A stretch of DNA of 64,000 nt from Planctomycetota bacterium (GCA_019456255.1 VRUG01000001.1:124001-188000); one strand, 5' to 3'; shown: positions 17,632-26,820, counted from the stretch's first letter. Program-made: numbers and translations. The notes: generated by a model from the sequence alone, not told the origin.

Positions 17632-20600
17632 ATGATTTTGCAGTCGCAAGAAAACACGGACGTAAAAGGAGTTCAATCACAATCCCAGTGCCCATTGAAT
17701 TCCAGCATCGATATTCCTTCAAATACCGGCAAATCAAATCAGCTTATAATTACAGCTTTATTATGCTGCGGCGGAGCGATTTTTATGGGTTTAACGGGTC
17801 TTATGGGGTGGATTCCCTGTTTAAACTTCCTTAGTCGGATACGACCTGATTATATTCCGATGGCACCGAGTACATCGATTTCCTTTTTAACACTTGGCAT
17901 CCTGCTTTTAGTCCAGATAAGGACCCGTAAGGTTATTCGAATCAGGTTCTGGTATTTTCTGTTGGCAATAACGATAGGTATGTTCGGACTGCTGGAAGTA
18001 CCGGGTTATTTTACCGGCATGGATTTAAACTTCGAAAATCTCCTTGTACCGCCGGCAGGTACCCTCGGCGAGATACCAATGGCTCGGATGTCATCGCTTA
18101 CAGGGATTACTTTTTTCTTTGCCTGTATTGCCTTGCTGTTACTTGAAATTCAAAGAAAAAGTTCCAAAAACAAGATGCTTTTAGGGCATTGGGCAGGTGC
18201 GGTTTCAAGTGTCGTAGTGCTGATAAGTATCACGGTAATTATGGGTTATCTTCACGGCACCCCTTTGATGTACGGCAGTTCAACAATACCGATGGCATTG
18301 ACAACAGCTATTGGGTTTTTACTTTGGGGACATGGTCTTGTGGCAGCAACAGACAATAGATGTTTCCCCCTTAAGTATTTTACAGGCAATTCGACTCGCA
18401 CAAAGCTATTGTGGGCATTTTTGCCTTTAACGATTTTTGTGGTTATTTTACAAGAAGTGGTTCACGAAATCATACCTCGTTATTTCGCTATTCATAATTT
18501 TACGCTTGGTTTTGTTCTTGGTATTTTAGTATTGGTCGCTGCTGCAGTCACTGTTATCAAGATATCACAAGTACTGGGAAATAAAATCGATGAGGCGGAA
18601 GTACACCAAAAAGAAGCTGAGACCGAGCTTCGCGAAAATATGCGTCTAAATCAAATCCTGCTTGATAATATGCCTTGTATCGCGATGTTGATGCATCCAC
18701 GTACTCGTAAGATAGTAGCCTCTAATGAGATGGCAGCTAAGGTGGGGGCCGTTCCCGGTAAGACCTGTTACAGGACATGGGCCCAGCGTGAAAAGCCATG
18801 TACATTTTGTCAGGCACCGATGGCCTGGGCAACCGGGCAAGAACAGCATCTGGAGGTTGATTACTTGGGGAAAATATGGGACGCACACTGGATACCTATA
18901 TCAGACGATTTGTATATGCACTATGCGTTTGATATTACCGAGCGCAAGGGGACCGAGGAAAAACTCATTACAAGTGAAGAACGTTTCCGTCAGGCTACGA
19001 TGGAATCACCTTTCCCGATAATGATCCATGCAGACGACGGTGAGGTTTTGCAGATAAACAAGGCGTGGACCGAGTTGACCGGCTATAGCCATGAAGAAAT
19101 ACCTACGCTATTTGAGTGGACAAAACGTGCTTATGGAGAGCGCAAGGATGTAGTTAAGAGCCGAATCGATAAGATATTCGATTATGACAGCCGGGTAGAT
19201 GAAGGCGAATATGTTATTCGCTCAAAAGACGGGCAATCTTTAACGTGGGATTTTAGCTCGGCTCCTTTGGGGAAACTGCCTGACGGGAGACGTTTGGTGA
19301 TTAGTATAGCTAAGGATGTCACCCAGCGTAAAGAGATAGAGGCAGCGCTTTATGAAAGCGGGGAACGTTTGCGATCGCTGATGCAGCAATCACCTTTAGC
19401 TATAGAATTGTATGACATAGATGGCCTTCAGATAGAGGTGAACGAGGCGTATGAATTACTTTGGGGTTTCCCTGCCAGTCATACGGTGAATAAATTTAAT
19501 GTTCTAAATAGTAAAGAAGTCGAAGACACAGGCCTGATGGAATATGTAAAACGGGCCTATGCCGGCCAGACCGTGCAGGTACCTGAATATAAGTTTGATT
19601 TGAGAGGGGAGACTGAAGCAGACGGTCAGGGAAGAGTGCGATGGCTAAGTACACGGATATATCCACTCAAAGATAACCATGGCAATGTTAAAAATATTGT
19701 TATTACGCATGAAGATACTACCAAGCGTAAGCGTATTGAGAAGACATTACGTGAAAGCGAGGAGAAATACCGAACTCTAACCGAATCAACAGCAGAGGCT
19801 ATCTTTGTAAATAACCGCCAGGGGCAATACTGGTATGTAAATAATGTCGCTGCCAATATACTCGGAAAAAGTGCTGAAGAAATTATTGGTAAAAACCTTG
19901 GTGACTTCTTTAAACCTGAAGAGGCAAAACGTATGCTTGGAATTATTGAAGATGTCTTTCGCGATGAAACTCCTGTTCATCTGGAATATATCTTAACATT
20001 AGATGGAAGTCCTCGCTACTTTTCCGCCACATTATCACCTATACGCAACGAAAATGGAGATGTCGCTTCAGTTGTAGGAGTGTCACAGAACATTACCGAG
20101 CGCAAGGAGTCCGAGGAAAAGATCAAGAACCTTGCAAGATTTCCAAGTGAAGACCCCAGTCCTGTGCTTCGCATAGCAAAAGATGGGGTATTGATGTACG
20201 CCAATAATGCAAGCAAAGCATTACTGGACGACTGCGGCTGTGAGGATGGTAAAAAGGTATCTGAGCAATGGCAGGAGGCAGTGTCGGATGTCTTTAGCAA
20301 GAACGCCGCTAAACGAGTAGAGATGGAGCATGGCGAGAGGATATATTCGTTTATGTTTGCTCCTGTGGTCGAAGCTGGCTATGTAAATGTTTACGGCAGG
20401 GATATCACCGAGCGTAAGCAGGCAGAAGAACGTATCCGGCATCATCAGGCCGAGCTTGAGCATGCTTCTCGGCTAAGTACGATAGGGCAGATGGCATCAG
20501 AATTGGCTCATGAATTGAATCAGCCTTTGGGGACAATACTAACGCAGTCTGACATTGGTGTTAGAATGATGAATTTAAAAGGTACGAAAGATGATGGTCT

Positions 20601-21210
20601 TTTTAAGGTAGTTGAAAATATCGGCAAGCAGGCAGAACTTGCGGGCAAGATTATAAGGCGTGTCCGAGATTTCTCTGCAAAACGCGAACCTAAACGTCAA
20701 AAGATAAATATTAATGACGTAATCGGTGAGGCGATGACCTTTATAGAGGCCGAAGCAAAAACCTATCGTGTTGTGCCTGAATTTGACCTGTCCGAAGATA
20801 TAGCTATGATAATGGCGGATTCGATACAAATTGAACAGGTAATTGTGAATCTTGCGTTAAACAGTTTCGAGGCGATGTCTGAGATGGACAAGGCCAGCCG
20901 GAAATTTACAATCCAAACTAAACCTTTGGCAAAAAGTGGGGTAGAGGTTATAATTAGCGACAACGGCTCGGGTATGCCGCCGGAGGTTGCCGGGAAGGTA
21001 TTTGAGCCATTCTTTACGACCAAAGATAAAGGGCTTGGTATAGGTTTGTCTATAAGCCGTTCCATAATCGAATCTCACGGCGGCCAACTGAAAGTTGAAT
21101 CTGTTGTCGATAAAGGAACGACATTTAGTTTCACCCTGCCCGCAGGCAAAACAGATATTAAAAAAGTAAAAATGCCGGAGCCTGAAAAACCGTTTTTTAG
21201 TGAGAAATAA
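17632..21210 (+). CDS. Multi-PAS membrane sensor histidine kinase
   Basis: A 1192-residue kinase. Residues 1-315 hold about eight hydrophobic segments (a MASE-like membrane sensor). Five PAS-type domains follow, at about 338-440, 447-570, 575-705, 707-830 and 835-940, most ending in DITERK or a similar linker. The HisKA domain has phospho-acceptor H960 (ASELAHELNQPLG), and the HATPase domain has NLALNSFEAM (N box), ISDNGSGMP (G1) and GLGIGLSI (G2). PAS1 has a C379...C390-x2-C393 pattern (TCYRTWAQ...PCTFC) that could bind metal or act as a redox switch. The GGAG at 17621 fits the start. The FixJ-type regulator 21 bases downstream is its likely partner. The signal is unknown. Confidence 0.92.
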   Translation: MILQSQENTDVKGVQSQSQCPLNSSIDIPSNTGKSNQLIITALLCCGGAIFMGLTGLMGWIPCLNFLSRIRPDYIPMAPSTSISFLTLGILLLVQIRTRKVIRIRFWYFLLAITIGMFGLLEVPGYFTGMDLNFENLLVPPAGTLGEIPMARMSSLTGITFFFACIALLLLEIQRKSSKNKMLLGHWAGAVSSVVVLISITVIMGYLHGTPLMYGSSTIPMALTTAIGFLLWGHGLVAATDNRCFPLKYFTGNSTRTKLLWAFLPLTIFVVILQEVVHEIIPRYFAIHNFTLGFVLGILVLVAAAVTVIKISQVLGNKIDEAEVHQKEAETELRENMRLNQILLDNMPCIAMLMHPRTRKIVASNEMAAKVGAVPGKTCYRTWAQREKPCTFCQAPMAWATGQEQHLEVDYLGKIWDAHWIPISDDLYMHYAFDITERKGTEEKLITSEERFRQATMESPFPIMIHADDGEVLQINKAWTELTGYSHEEIPTLFEWTKRAYGERKDVVKSRIDKIFDYDSRVDEGEYVIRSKDGQSLTWDFSSAPLGKLPDGRRLVISIAKDVTQRKEIEAALYESGERLRSLMQQSPLAIELYDIDGLQIEVNEAYELLWGFPASHTVNKFNVLNSKEVEDTGLMEYVKRAYAGQTVQVPEYKFDLRGETEADGQGRVRWLSTRIYPLKDNHGNVKNIVITHEDTTKRKRIEKTLRESEEKYRTLTESTAEAIFVNNRQGQYWYVNNVAANILGKSAEEIIGKNLGDFFKPEEAKRMLGIIEDVFRDETPVHLEYILTLDGSPRYFSATLSPIRNENGDVASVVGVSQNITERKESEEKIKNLARFPSEDPSPVLRIAKDGVLMYANNASKALLDDCGCEDGKKVSEQWQEAVSDVFSKNAAKRVEMEHGERIYSFMFAPVVEAGYVNVYGRDITERKQAEERIRHHQAELEHASRLSTIGQMASELAHELNQPLGTILTQSDIGVRMMNLKGTKDDGLFKVVENIGKQAELAGKIIRRVRDFSAKREPKRQKININDVIGEAMTFIEAEAKTYRVVPEFDLSEDIAMIMADSIQIEQVIVNLALNSFEAMSEMDKASRKFTIQTKPLAKSGVEVIISDNGSGMPPEVAGKVFEPFFTTKDKGLGIGLSISRSIIESHGGQLKVESVVDKGTTFSFTLPAGKTDIKKVKMPEPEKPFFSEK

Positions 21211-21231
21211 ATTTGAAGGGAGGTATTTATC

Positions 21232-21846
21232 GTGGAGAGAACTGAGGCAATTACATATGTTGTTGATGATAACGATGCTTTTCGCGAATCGTTAGAACTT
21301 TTGTTTGAGACGGTGAATATTAAAACCAAAGCTTATAAAAGTGCTAAAGTGTTTCTTTCTGATTTTGACGCTAGCCAGTCGGGTTGTTTAGTATTGGACA
21401 TTCGTATGCCCGAGATGAGCGGTCTCGAACTTCAAAAAAGACTTCAGGAAATGCAGTGTCACCTTCCCATCATCATCATAACGGGCCATGCAGATGTGGC
21501 AGTAGCGATTGAGGCGATGAAAAAAGGTGCCTTTGACTTTATCGAAAAGCCCTTTAGGGACCAGGTACTTCTGGACAGCGTTAATAAAGCACTGGAATTA
21601 AATGCAAGCACCTGGCGGGTTTTGACAGAGGCAACATCTGTTCGCGAAAAACTGAATTTTCTCACACCCCGAGAACGCCAGGTTCTCAAGGGAATCATTG
21701 CCGGTAAAACAAATAAGATCATAGCCAAGGAGTTAGAACTTAGCCCTAAAACAACGGATTTTCATCGCAGCAATATCATGGAGAAGATGGGGGTCAACAG
21801 TGCGGTGCAATTGACGAAAATGGTTATAAAATCAGAGGCAACATAG
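21232..21846 (+). CDS. FixJ/TodT-type response regulator with LuxR HTH
   Basis: A 204-residue response regulator: a receiver domain (residues 5-120) with acidic VDDND near residue 12, phospho-acceptor D56 in CLVLDIRMPEMSG, Thr in IIITGHAD and Lys in FIEKPF, and a LuxR-type helix-turn-helix (about 138-200) with LTPRERQVLKGI and NKIIAKELELSPKTTDFHR. It starts with GTG behind a strong GGGAGG site. It is directly after the sensor kinase and probably activates transcription when phosphorylated. Target genes are not evident in the window. Confidence 0.93.
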   Translation: MERTEAITYVVDDNDAFRESLELLFETVNIKTKAYKSAKVFLSDFDASQSGCLVLDIRMPEMSGLELQKRLQEMQCHLPIIIITGHADVAVAIEAMKKGAFDFIEKPFRDQVLLDSVNKALELNASTWRVLTEATSVREKLNFLTPRERQVLKGIIAGKTNKIIAKELELSPKTTDFHRSNIMEKMGVNSAVQLTKMVIKSEAT

Positions 21847-21851
21847 TTGAT

Positions 21852-21925
21852 TGGGCGGTACTGGATTCGAACCAGTGACCTCACGGGTGTGATCCGTGCG
21901 CTCTAACCAGCTGAGCTAATCGCCC
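21852..21925 (-). tRNA. tRNA-Val(CAC)
   Basis: The minus strand folds as a cloverleaf: acceptor GGGCGAT/ACCGCCC with one A6-C67 mismatch, D arm GCTC/GAGC, anticodon stem CACGG/CCGTG around the loop ATCACAC (anticodon CAC), and T arm ACTGG TTCGAAT CCAGT. Discriminator A; no encoded CCA. The CAC isoacceptor reads GUG codons. Confidence 0.95.
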
Positions 21926-21938
21926 TGATGTTAATTAT

Positions 21939-21968
21939 ATTAGAACTCCTCGTTGTGTAAGCTGTCAA
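21939..21968 (-). promoter_or_regulatory. Probable tRNA-Val promoter
   Basis: Minus strand: TTGACA, 18 bases, TCTAAT. The predicted start is near 21932, seven bases before the tRNA 5' end, the short leader usual for tRNA genes. Confidence 0.55.
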
Positions 21969-21999
21969 GTCTTATAGCTTTTGTTTTTGTTTAAATTAT

Positions 22000-22713
22000 T
22001 TATAATCCAAGAAAATGTACGATAAGCCCGCAGACTAATATCGTTGCACCAGCGATAGCATGACTAAACCTTTGGAACTTAGTAAGTTTGGCGAAGCTCA
22101 CACCGGTTTTTGCCAATAAGACAATTACTAACATTGTAGTGATAGTTACGAAAGCGAAAACAGCGGTAACGAGTATTAGCCAAATCATGTTGTGTTTAGC
22201 TGCAGGGTACATAAGGATTGGAATTAAGGGTTCGCATGGCCCGAATATGAAGATGATAAATAAGGTCCATGGTGCCAGACCAAGATGTGCTTTTTGGTCA
22301 TGAACGTGGACATGTTCGTAATTGTGAGAGTGTTCATGACTATGTCTTTTTCCATCAAGTCCCGGGTGGATGTGTGAGTGTATTTTATTTTTGTATGCCT
22401 GCCTGATTCCCCAGACGAAATATACAAGTCCAAAAGCAATAAGCATCCACGCAGCGACGTTTCCTCTGAGTGATTCGGTAACCTTAATTTTTTTTACCGC
22501 CAGCCCGAGCATTACACCAAGCATGCCTAACATTACCGAGCCGACGATATGTCCAAATCCGCAGAGGCATGTAATCCATGCGGTTTTTGCGGTGGACCAT
22601 TTTCTTGCCCATGCCATCATAATAAACGGCAGATAGTGGTCAGGGCCCAGGAGGGTATGGAAAAACCCAATGGAGGCAGCGGCAATGACAAGGGCAGTAA
22701 GTTCGGTGTTCAT
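22000..22713 (-). CDS. UreH/NicO-like nickel transporter with His-rich loop
   Basis: A 237-residue membrane protein with about six helices. The first helix contains H19-T-L-L-G-P-D25-H26, similar in form to the His/Asp signature of nickel/cobalt permeases and UreH-type proteins. A cytosolic loop at residues 112-143 holds eleven histidines and should bind metal. Hydrogenase genes lie about 2.4 kb away on the same strand, so nickel supply to the [NiFe] enzyme is the likely role (inference). A TauE/SafE-type exporter of another metal is the main alternative. ATG 22713 is preferred to an upstream in-frame TTG. Confidence 0.65.
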   Translation of the reverse strand: MNTELTALVIAAASIGFFHTLLGPDHYLPFIMMAWARKWSTAKTAWITCLCGFGHIVGSVMLGMLGVMLGLAVKKIKVTESLRGNVAAWMLIAFGLVYFVWGIRQAYKNKIHSHIHPGLDGKRHSHEHSHNYEHVHVHDQKAHLGLAPWTLFIIFIFGPCEPLIPILMYPAAKHNMIWLILVTAVFAFVTITTMLVIVLLAKTGVSFAKLTKFQRFSHAIAGATILVCGLIVHFLGL

Positions 22714-22803
22714 GTTTGTTTCCAAATTAAAATAATAACTTTTCTATAACGAATATCAGAACCATACGCAGGTATCAAGAAGATTGTTTTTCAGGAATTG
22801 TGA

Positions 22804-24606
22804 TTAATCTTTACTGGCGACATAAATCACCTGTTCAGCGAAGAAATTTGGTGCTAATTTTACCGGTGCGAGGCGTTTTTTTGTTATTGGTATCTTTTTC
22901 TCAATTTTCGCGTTTAGCTTATCGCAGAACTGGTCAAAATCCTTCAAGGACAGGCAGTGGACATTTGGCGAGTTGTACCAATCGAAGTGCAGTTGCTTTG
23001 TTTTCGGGGCCTTTCCAGTAAAGAGCAGTTGTGCCCTGCATCTCCAGTGGGCAAAATTAGGAAAACTGACAATAACTTTTTTTCCTACTCTCAGCATTTC
23101 CGTAAAAACTTTTTCCGTTTCTTTGATTGTTTGTACGGTCTGCGAGAGAATAACATAATCGAAGCTTTTATCTTCACAATTTTTCAGTGCCTGATAGAGG
23201 TCGTATTGAATAATCGGCAGTCCCTGATTAATGCATTCGAGCACGAGGTCCTGTTCCAGTTCAAGGCCGTGACCTTTTATATTTTTATCTTCTATCAGCG
23301 ATGTCAGAAGCTGTCCATCGCCACAACCAAGGTCCAGTATCTTGCTGTCCGGTTCGATTAGAGATTCGATGAGTTCGTAATCGACACGTGTCCTAATGGC
23401 ATCGTCTAATCTTCTTAAGCGGCGTTTTTTTCTGGTTGAATCCGTTTTCTGGGGCTGTTTTGCTTGTGGTTCGTGGACAGCATGGAGGAATCCTGAAATA
23501 AACGCACCTATCGTTTCCGGTTCAAGAAGGAAGGCGTCATGCCCGTAAGGTGAATCGATATCACAAAAACTTATGTCCTTGTCGTTTGCAAAGAGAGCAT
23601 CTACAATTGCGCGTGACTGAGCGGGTGTGAATAGCCAGTCACTTATAAAGCTTATTACAAATACTCTGGATTTTACTTTTGCGAAAGCTTTTTTCAATGA
23701 GCCATAACTTCTTTCGATATCAAAGTAGTCCATTGCTTTTGTGATGTACAGGTAGCTGTTGGCATCGAATCTTTCAACGAACGCCTGCCCCTGATGATCA
23801 AGGTATGTTTCGACGGCAAATTCCGAATTGAACTCGTATTTATAGTCTTCGGCGGTTTTCAGCTCCCTGCCAAATTTTTCATGCATTCCTTTTTCAGAAA
23901 GATAAGTAATGTGTCCAATCATCCTTGCGATACTTAGACCTTTATCGGGTCCCTGTTTGTCCTGGTATTGTCCGTCATTGAAATAGGGGTCGCCGATTAT
24001 AGCATTTCTCCCAACAGCATCGAACGCGATTGATTGCGCGTTTAGACGCGTCGTGGTTGCGATAGGAATGATGGCCCGCATAAAGTCCGGGTATTCGATG
24101 GCCCATTGCAATACCTGCATCCCTCCCATCGAGCCTCCGATGACAGCGAGTATTTTATTAATGCCAAGTTTTTCGAGCAGCATTTTCTGTACCTTCACCA
24201 TGTCGGCAATCGTAATCATTGGGAAATCGAGGCCATAAGGTTTTTTTGTTTTCGGATTAATTGAACTTGGCCCGGTAGTTCCGCTGCAACCGCCCAGGAA
24301 ATTCGAGCAGATGACGAAGTACTTGTTTGTATCGATACCCTTTCCTGGTCCGACCATCATGTCCCACCAGCCCGGTTTTTTGTCATCCGGTGAGTTGTGT
24401 CCGGCGACATGAGCATTTCCGCTTAGTGCGTGACAGATGAGGATGACATTGTCTTTTTTCTCGTTTATCAGGCCATAAGTTTCATATGCGACATCGATTG
24501 GGCCAAGGGTCTTTCCGCTTTCGAGAGACAATGGGGAATCCGCCTGGACAATGCAAATTGTCTTTGTCTCTACTATGCCAACGGAATTTTCATCAATCTT
24601 TGCCAT
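22804..24606 (-). CDS. metX: Homoserine O-acetyltransferase fused to MetW
   Basis: A 600-residue fusion. Residues 1-380 are MetX, an alpha/beta-hydrolase acyltransferase with nucleophile S159 (GGSMGG), D323 (ISDWLF) and H356 (YGHDAFLLE), which activates homoserine for methionine synthesis. A basic linker (about 383-400) leads to MetW (about 405-600), a methyltransferase-fold protein with ILDLGCGDG at 423-431. MetX and MetW are normally separate adjacent genes, and MetW is thought to be needed for MetX activity, so fusion fixes a 1:1 ratio. The ATG at 24606 sits very near the predicted transcription start. GGAG lies only two bases upstream. Acetyl versus succinyl preference was not tested. Confidence 0.92.
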   Translation of the reverse strand: MAKIDENSVGIVETKTICIVQADSPLSLESGKTLGPIDVAYETYGLINEKKDNVILICHALSGNAHVAGHNSPDDKKPGWWDMMVGPGKGIDTNKYFVICSNFLGGCSGTTGPSSINPKTKKPYGLDFPMITIADMVKVQKMLLEKLGINKILAVIGGSMGGMQVLQWAIEYPDFMRAIIPIATTTRLNAQSIAFDAVGRNAIIGDPYFNDGQYQDKQGPDKGLSIARMIGHITYLSEKGMHEKFGRELKTAEDYKYEFNSEFAVETYLDHQGQAFVERFDANSYLYITKAMDYFDIERSYGSLKKAFAKVKSRVFVISFISDWLFTPAQSRAIVDALFANDKDISFCDIDSPYGHDAFLLEPETIGAFISGFLHAVHEPQAKQPQKTDSTRKKRRLRRLDDAIRTRVDYELIESLIEPDSKILDLGCGDGQLLTSLIEDKNIKGHGLELEQDLVLECINQGLPIIQYDLYQALKNCEDKSFDYVILSQTVQTIKETEKVFTEMLRVGKKVIVSFPNFAHWRCRAQLLFTGKAPKTKQLHFDWYNSPNVHCLSLKDFDQFCDKLNAKIEKKIPITKKRLAPVKLAPNFFAEQVIYVASKD

Positions 24607-24612
24607 GGCTCC

Positions 24613-24640
24613 AGTATACCTAAAAAGGGAGTGTTGTAAA
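24613..24640 (-). promoter_or_regulatory. Candidate metX-metW promoter
   Basis: Minus strand: TTTACA, 16 bases, TATACT. The -10 element ends only six bases before the ATG, so this promoter would give a leaderless or nearly leaderless mRNA. I see no SAM-type riboswitch upstream. Confidence 0.4.
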
Positions 24641-24720
24641 GCACTTGTATATGCAAATTTAGGGTGTTAATTTAGGGTAAAAAAGATTAAAAAATTGTCA
24701 CTTAAATAGACATGAAAATC

Positions 24721-24749
24721 TTGACATCTAAAAAAATGTTACATAGACT
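24721..24749 (+). promoter_or_regulatory. Candidate promoter for the small Myb-like gene
   Basis: TTGACA at 24721, 17 bases, TAGACT. A perfect TATAAT also occurs at 24749-24754, but it is 22 bases from the TTGACA, too far for the usual spacing. The leader to the ATG at 24827 is about 70 bases. Confidence 0.4.
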
Positions 24750-24826
24750 ATAATTTGATAGTGGAGTTGCCCTTAACTTTACCCGGGGGTATTAAACGCA
24801 GTATCGTTTAATTAAAGGAAGAAGAA

Positions 24827-25048
24827 ATGGCAAAGAAGAAAAAAACGGCAAAAAGGACGAGAGTCAAAAGGGGGGCGTGGACGGCATCTGATTTGAAAAC
24901 GCTCAAAAAACTCTTCAACAATAACTCTACAGCCGACATAGCTAAGAAGCTTGGCCGCGCTCTTGACCCTGTGAAGAAGAAAGCTTCACGATTGGGGCTG
25001 CGTAAGAGCAAGAGTTATATGAAGAAACTTGGCCGAGGCAAAGCTTAG
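24827..25048 (+). CDS. Small basic SANT/Myb-like HTH protein
   Basis: A 73-residue, very Lys/Arg-rich protein. A basic tail (residues 1-16) precedes a predicted three-helix domain (about 18-60), with WTASDLKTLKKLF, STADIAKKLGR and a third helix DPVKKKASRLGL, the tryptophan and spacing of a SANT/Myb-type helix-turn-helix. A basic C-terminus follows. AAGGAAG precedes the ATG. It is probably an abundant nucleoid or DNA-binding protein rather than a specific regulator. Similar small proteins are, to my recollection, common in planctomycetes. It is monocistronic and converges on the hydrogenase operon. Confidence 0.7.
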   Translation: MAKKKKTAKRTRVKRGAWTASDLKTLKKLFNNNSTADIAKKLGRALDPVKKKASRLGLRKSKSYMKKLGRGKA

Positions 25049-25056
25049 AGTTGCAA

Positions 25057-25518
25057 CTACGAAGACAGTTCTTCGGTGATAGCGGTAATATAGTGGTCAA
25101 CCTTAGCCGAAATTGTGTCACTTAGCTCAGCGTTGAGTTTGACGGTTTGCGGTTCTATACCAAAAATAACAACCTCGCCCGGACAGTTGCCGAGTTGGCT
25201 GGCGATGTCGAGTACTTTTAGTATGTCGACTTCGTGCAGTGAGTAGTGCATGAGTTTTTTTACGCTTTGAACCTGCTTGGGAGTAAACTTCATAATAGTT
25301 CCCGGTTCGGTATCCATGTATGCACAATCGATGAGGACAGCTTTTTTTCTGTCTTCGATCAAATGAAGCATTGCCATACCGCCTGTACCGGTATCGATGA
25401 ACTCAACATCCGGAAAATCATTGGCCTTGGTGAGGAGTTTTTCAATAAGAAAACTGCCAATACCTTCATCAGACATCAGCGGATTTCCAAGCCCTAAAAC
25501 GACTGTTTCTTTTCTCAT
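25057..25518 (-). CDS. [NiFe]-hydrogenase maturation protease (HycI/HyaD family)
   Basis: A 153-residue endopeptidase beginning TVVLGLGNPLMSDEGIG. The expected nickel-sensing residues are present: E18 in the SDEG motif, D64 in LIDCAY and H95 in HEVD. It removes the C-terminal peptide of the hydrogenase large subunit after nickel insertion. Here the substrate is the HydA protein encoded immediately upstream (three bases between the genes), which retains an eight-residue tail after its last metal ligand. It is the last gene of the hydrogenase operon. Confidence 0.93.
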   Translation of the reverse strand: MRKETVVLGLGNPLMSDEGIGSFLIEKLLTKANDFPDVEFIDTGTGGMAMLHLIEDRKKAVLIDCAYMDTEPGTIMKFTPKQVQSVKKLMHYSLHEVDILKVLDIASQLGNCPGEVVIFGIEPQTVKLNAELSDTISAKVDHYITAITEELSS

Positions 25519-25521
25519 TTT

Positions 25522-26820
25522 TTATCTGACAAATTTCACATCAAGCATGTGGGTTGAGCAGGAAACGCATGGGTCATACGCCCTGACGAGCATTTCGAGC
25601 TTTTGTCTAACGGCATCTTCACCTTCGTCCATAATTTCCGGTACGAGTTTTTCAAAATCTTTTTGTATGTTGGCGTGATTTTGATTTGTGGGTATGCAAA
25701 GGTCAGCAGCGACGCAGTTTCCTTTTGCATCGAACTCATACTGGTGGAAGAGTATCCCTCTTGGTGCTTCAATGGCGGCGTTTCCTTTTCCAGCTTTCGG
25801 TTTTGTTTTTACTTTTTCTACGGTAAGTCCCTTTGTCAAAAGCTGGTCGATAATTTGGATACTTGTCTGGACGATGTGCACAGATTCTACCAGTTGCGCG
25901 ATGGTGTTCATATATGGATTGCAGCAGCCTTTTTCCATTCCGAATTTTGCGGCGATGGCCTTAGCGTCATCTGTCAGCTGGTCAGCATTATTGTTGAATC
26001 TTGCCAGAGCACCTACAGCGTAGGAATCGCGGTGCCATTTTGCCCACTTGGCGGTGGACTGCTCGACGACGTATTCATTTGCGACGTTCTGCCAATCGCT
26101 TACCGCAGCGGTGTGGCCATCAGATGAAACTATATCGCCATTATAGAACGAATATCTATCCGGGTTTTGCAGTGAGACATATTCGGTGTCACGCTCAAAC
26201 TGCGGCACTTTATCTGCGACGCTGAAAACGACCTCGGCAATAGTTCCAAGGTCGGTCATTACTTCGGTTAAATTGTCCTTTAGCTCTTTGAACTGCTGGG
26301 CGGTTGGTATAGCAGAGAATCCGCCTGGCTTTATAGTTACCGGATGAGTTGTTCTTCCGCCGATGAGGTCCGACCATGCGTTTGCGACACGGTGTGCCCT
26401 TATGATGGTTTTAACAGCGTCGGTCGCTACCGGAACCAGCGGGACAACTGAAGTCGCACCGAAAAAGTCCGGTACCGCGAGGTAGCCTATATGCAGTACG
26501 TGACTTTGAAGCTGTTCCGAGTAATGCAGGAGCAATCTGATAAGGTCGGTCTGCTCGGAGACTTCGATGCCCATCGCGTCTTCGACAGCTTTTGTGGCGA
26601 CGAGCGAATGAGAGATTGAACAGATACCGCAAATTCTGCTGACGATTATCTGAATATCTTCATAGCTTCTACCTCTTACCATAGCCTCAAAAAACCGCGG
26701 GGCCTCTGGTACCTGCCATTGTATTTTTTCGATGGTACCGTCTTTTGCGTTAACGACGATGTTGCCGTGCCCTTCAATCCGTGTTACATGTTTTACGTTA
26801 ATATTCAAAGTTGTGCTCAT
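25522..26820 (-). CDS. hydA: [NiFe]-hydrogenase large (alpha) subunit, group 3b-like
   Basis: A 432-residue large subunit. The L1 motif RICGICSISH holds C64 and C67, and the C-terminal L2 motif DPCVSCSTH holds C418 and C421, together ligating the Ni-Fe(CN)2CO centre. H424 is followed by eight residues that the downstream protease should cleave. The short chain, the VTRIEGHGN opening and the partners (diaphorase-like gamma and beta subunits) match cytosolic NAD(P)-linked sulfhydrogenase-type enzymes rather than membrane uptake enzymes. The ATG overlaps the hydD stop (ATGA) and is preceded by AGGAG. The Hyp assembly genes are not in the window. Confidence 0.93.
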   Translation of the reverse strand: MSTTLNINVKHVTRIEGHGNIVVNAKDGTIEKIQWQVPEAPRFFEAMVRGRSYEDIQIIVSRICGICSISHSLVATKAVEDAMGIEVSEQTDLIRLLLHYSEQLQSHVLHIGYLAVPDFFGATSVVPLVPVATDAVKTIIRAHRVANAWSDLIGGRTTHPVTIKPGGFSAIPTAQQFKELKDNLTEVMTDLGTIAEVVFSVADKVPQFERDTEYVSLQNPDRYSFYNGDIVSSDGHTAAVSDWQNVANEYVVEQSTAKWAKWHRDSYAVGALARFNNNADQLTDDAKAIAAKFGMEKGCCNPYMNTIAQLVESVHIVQTSIQIIDQLLTKGLTVEKVKTKPKAGKGNAAIEAPRGILFHQYEFDAKGNCVAADLCIPTNQNHANIQKDFEKLVPEIMDEGEDAVRQKLEMLVRAYDPCVSCSTHMLDVKFVR

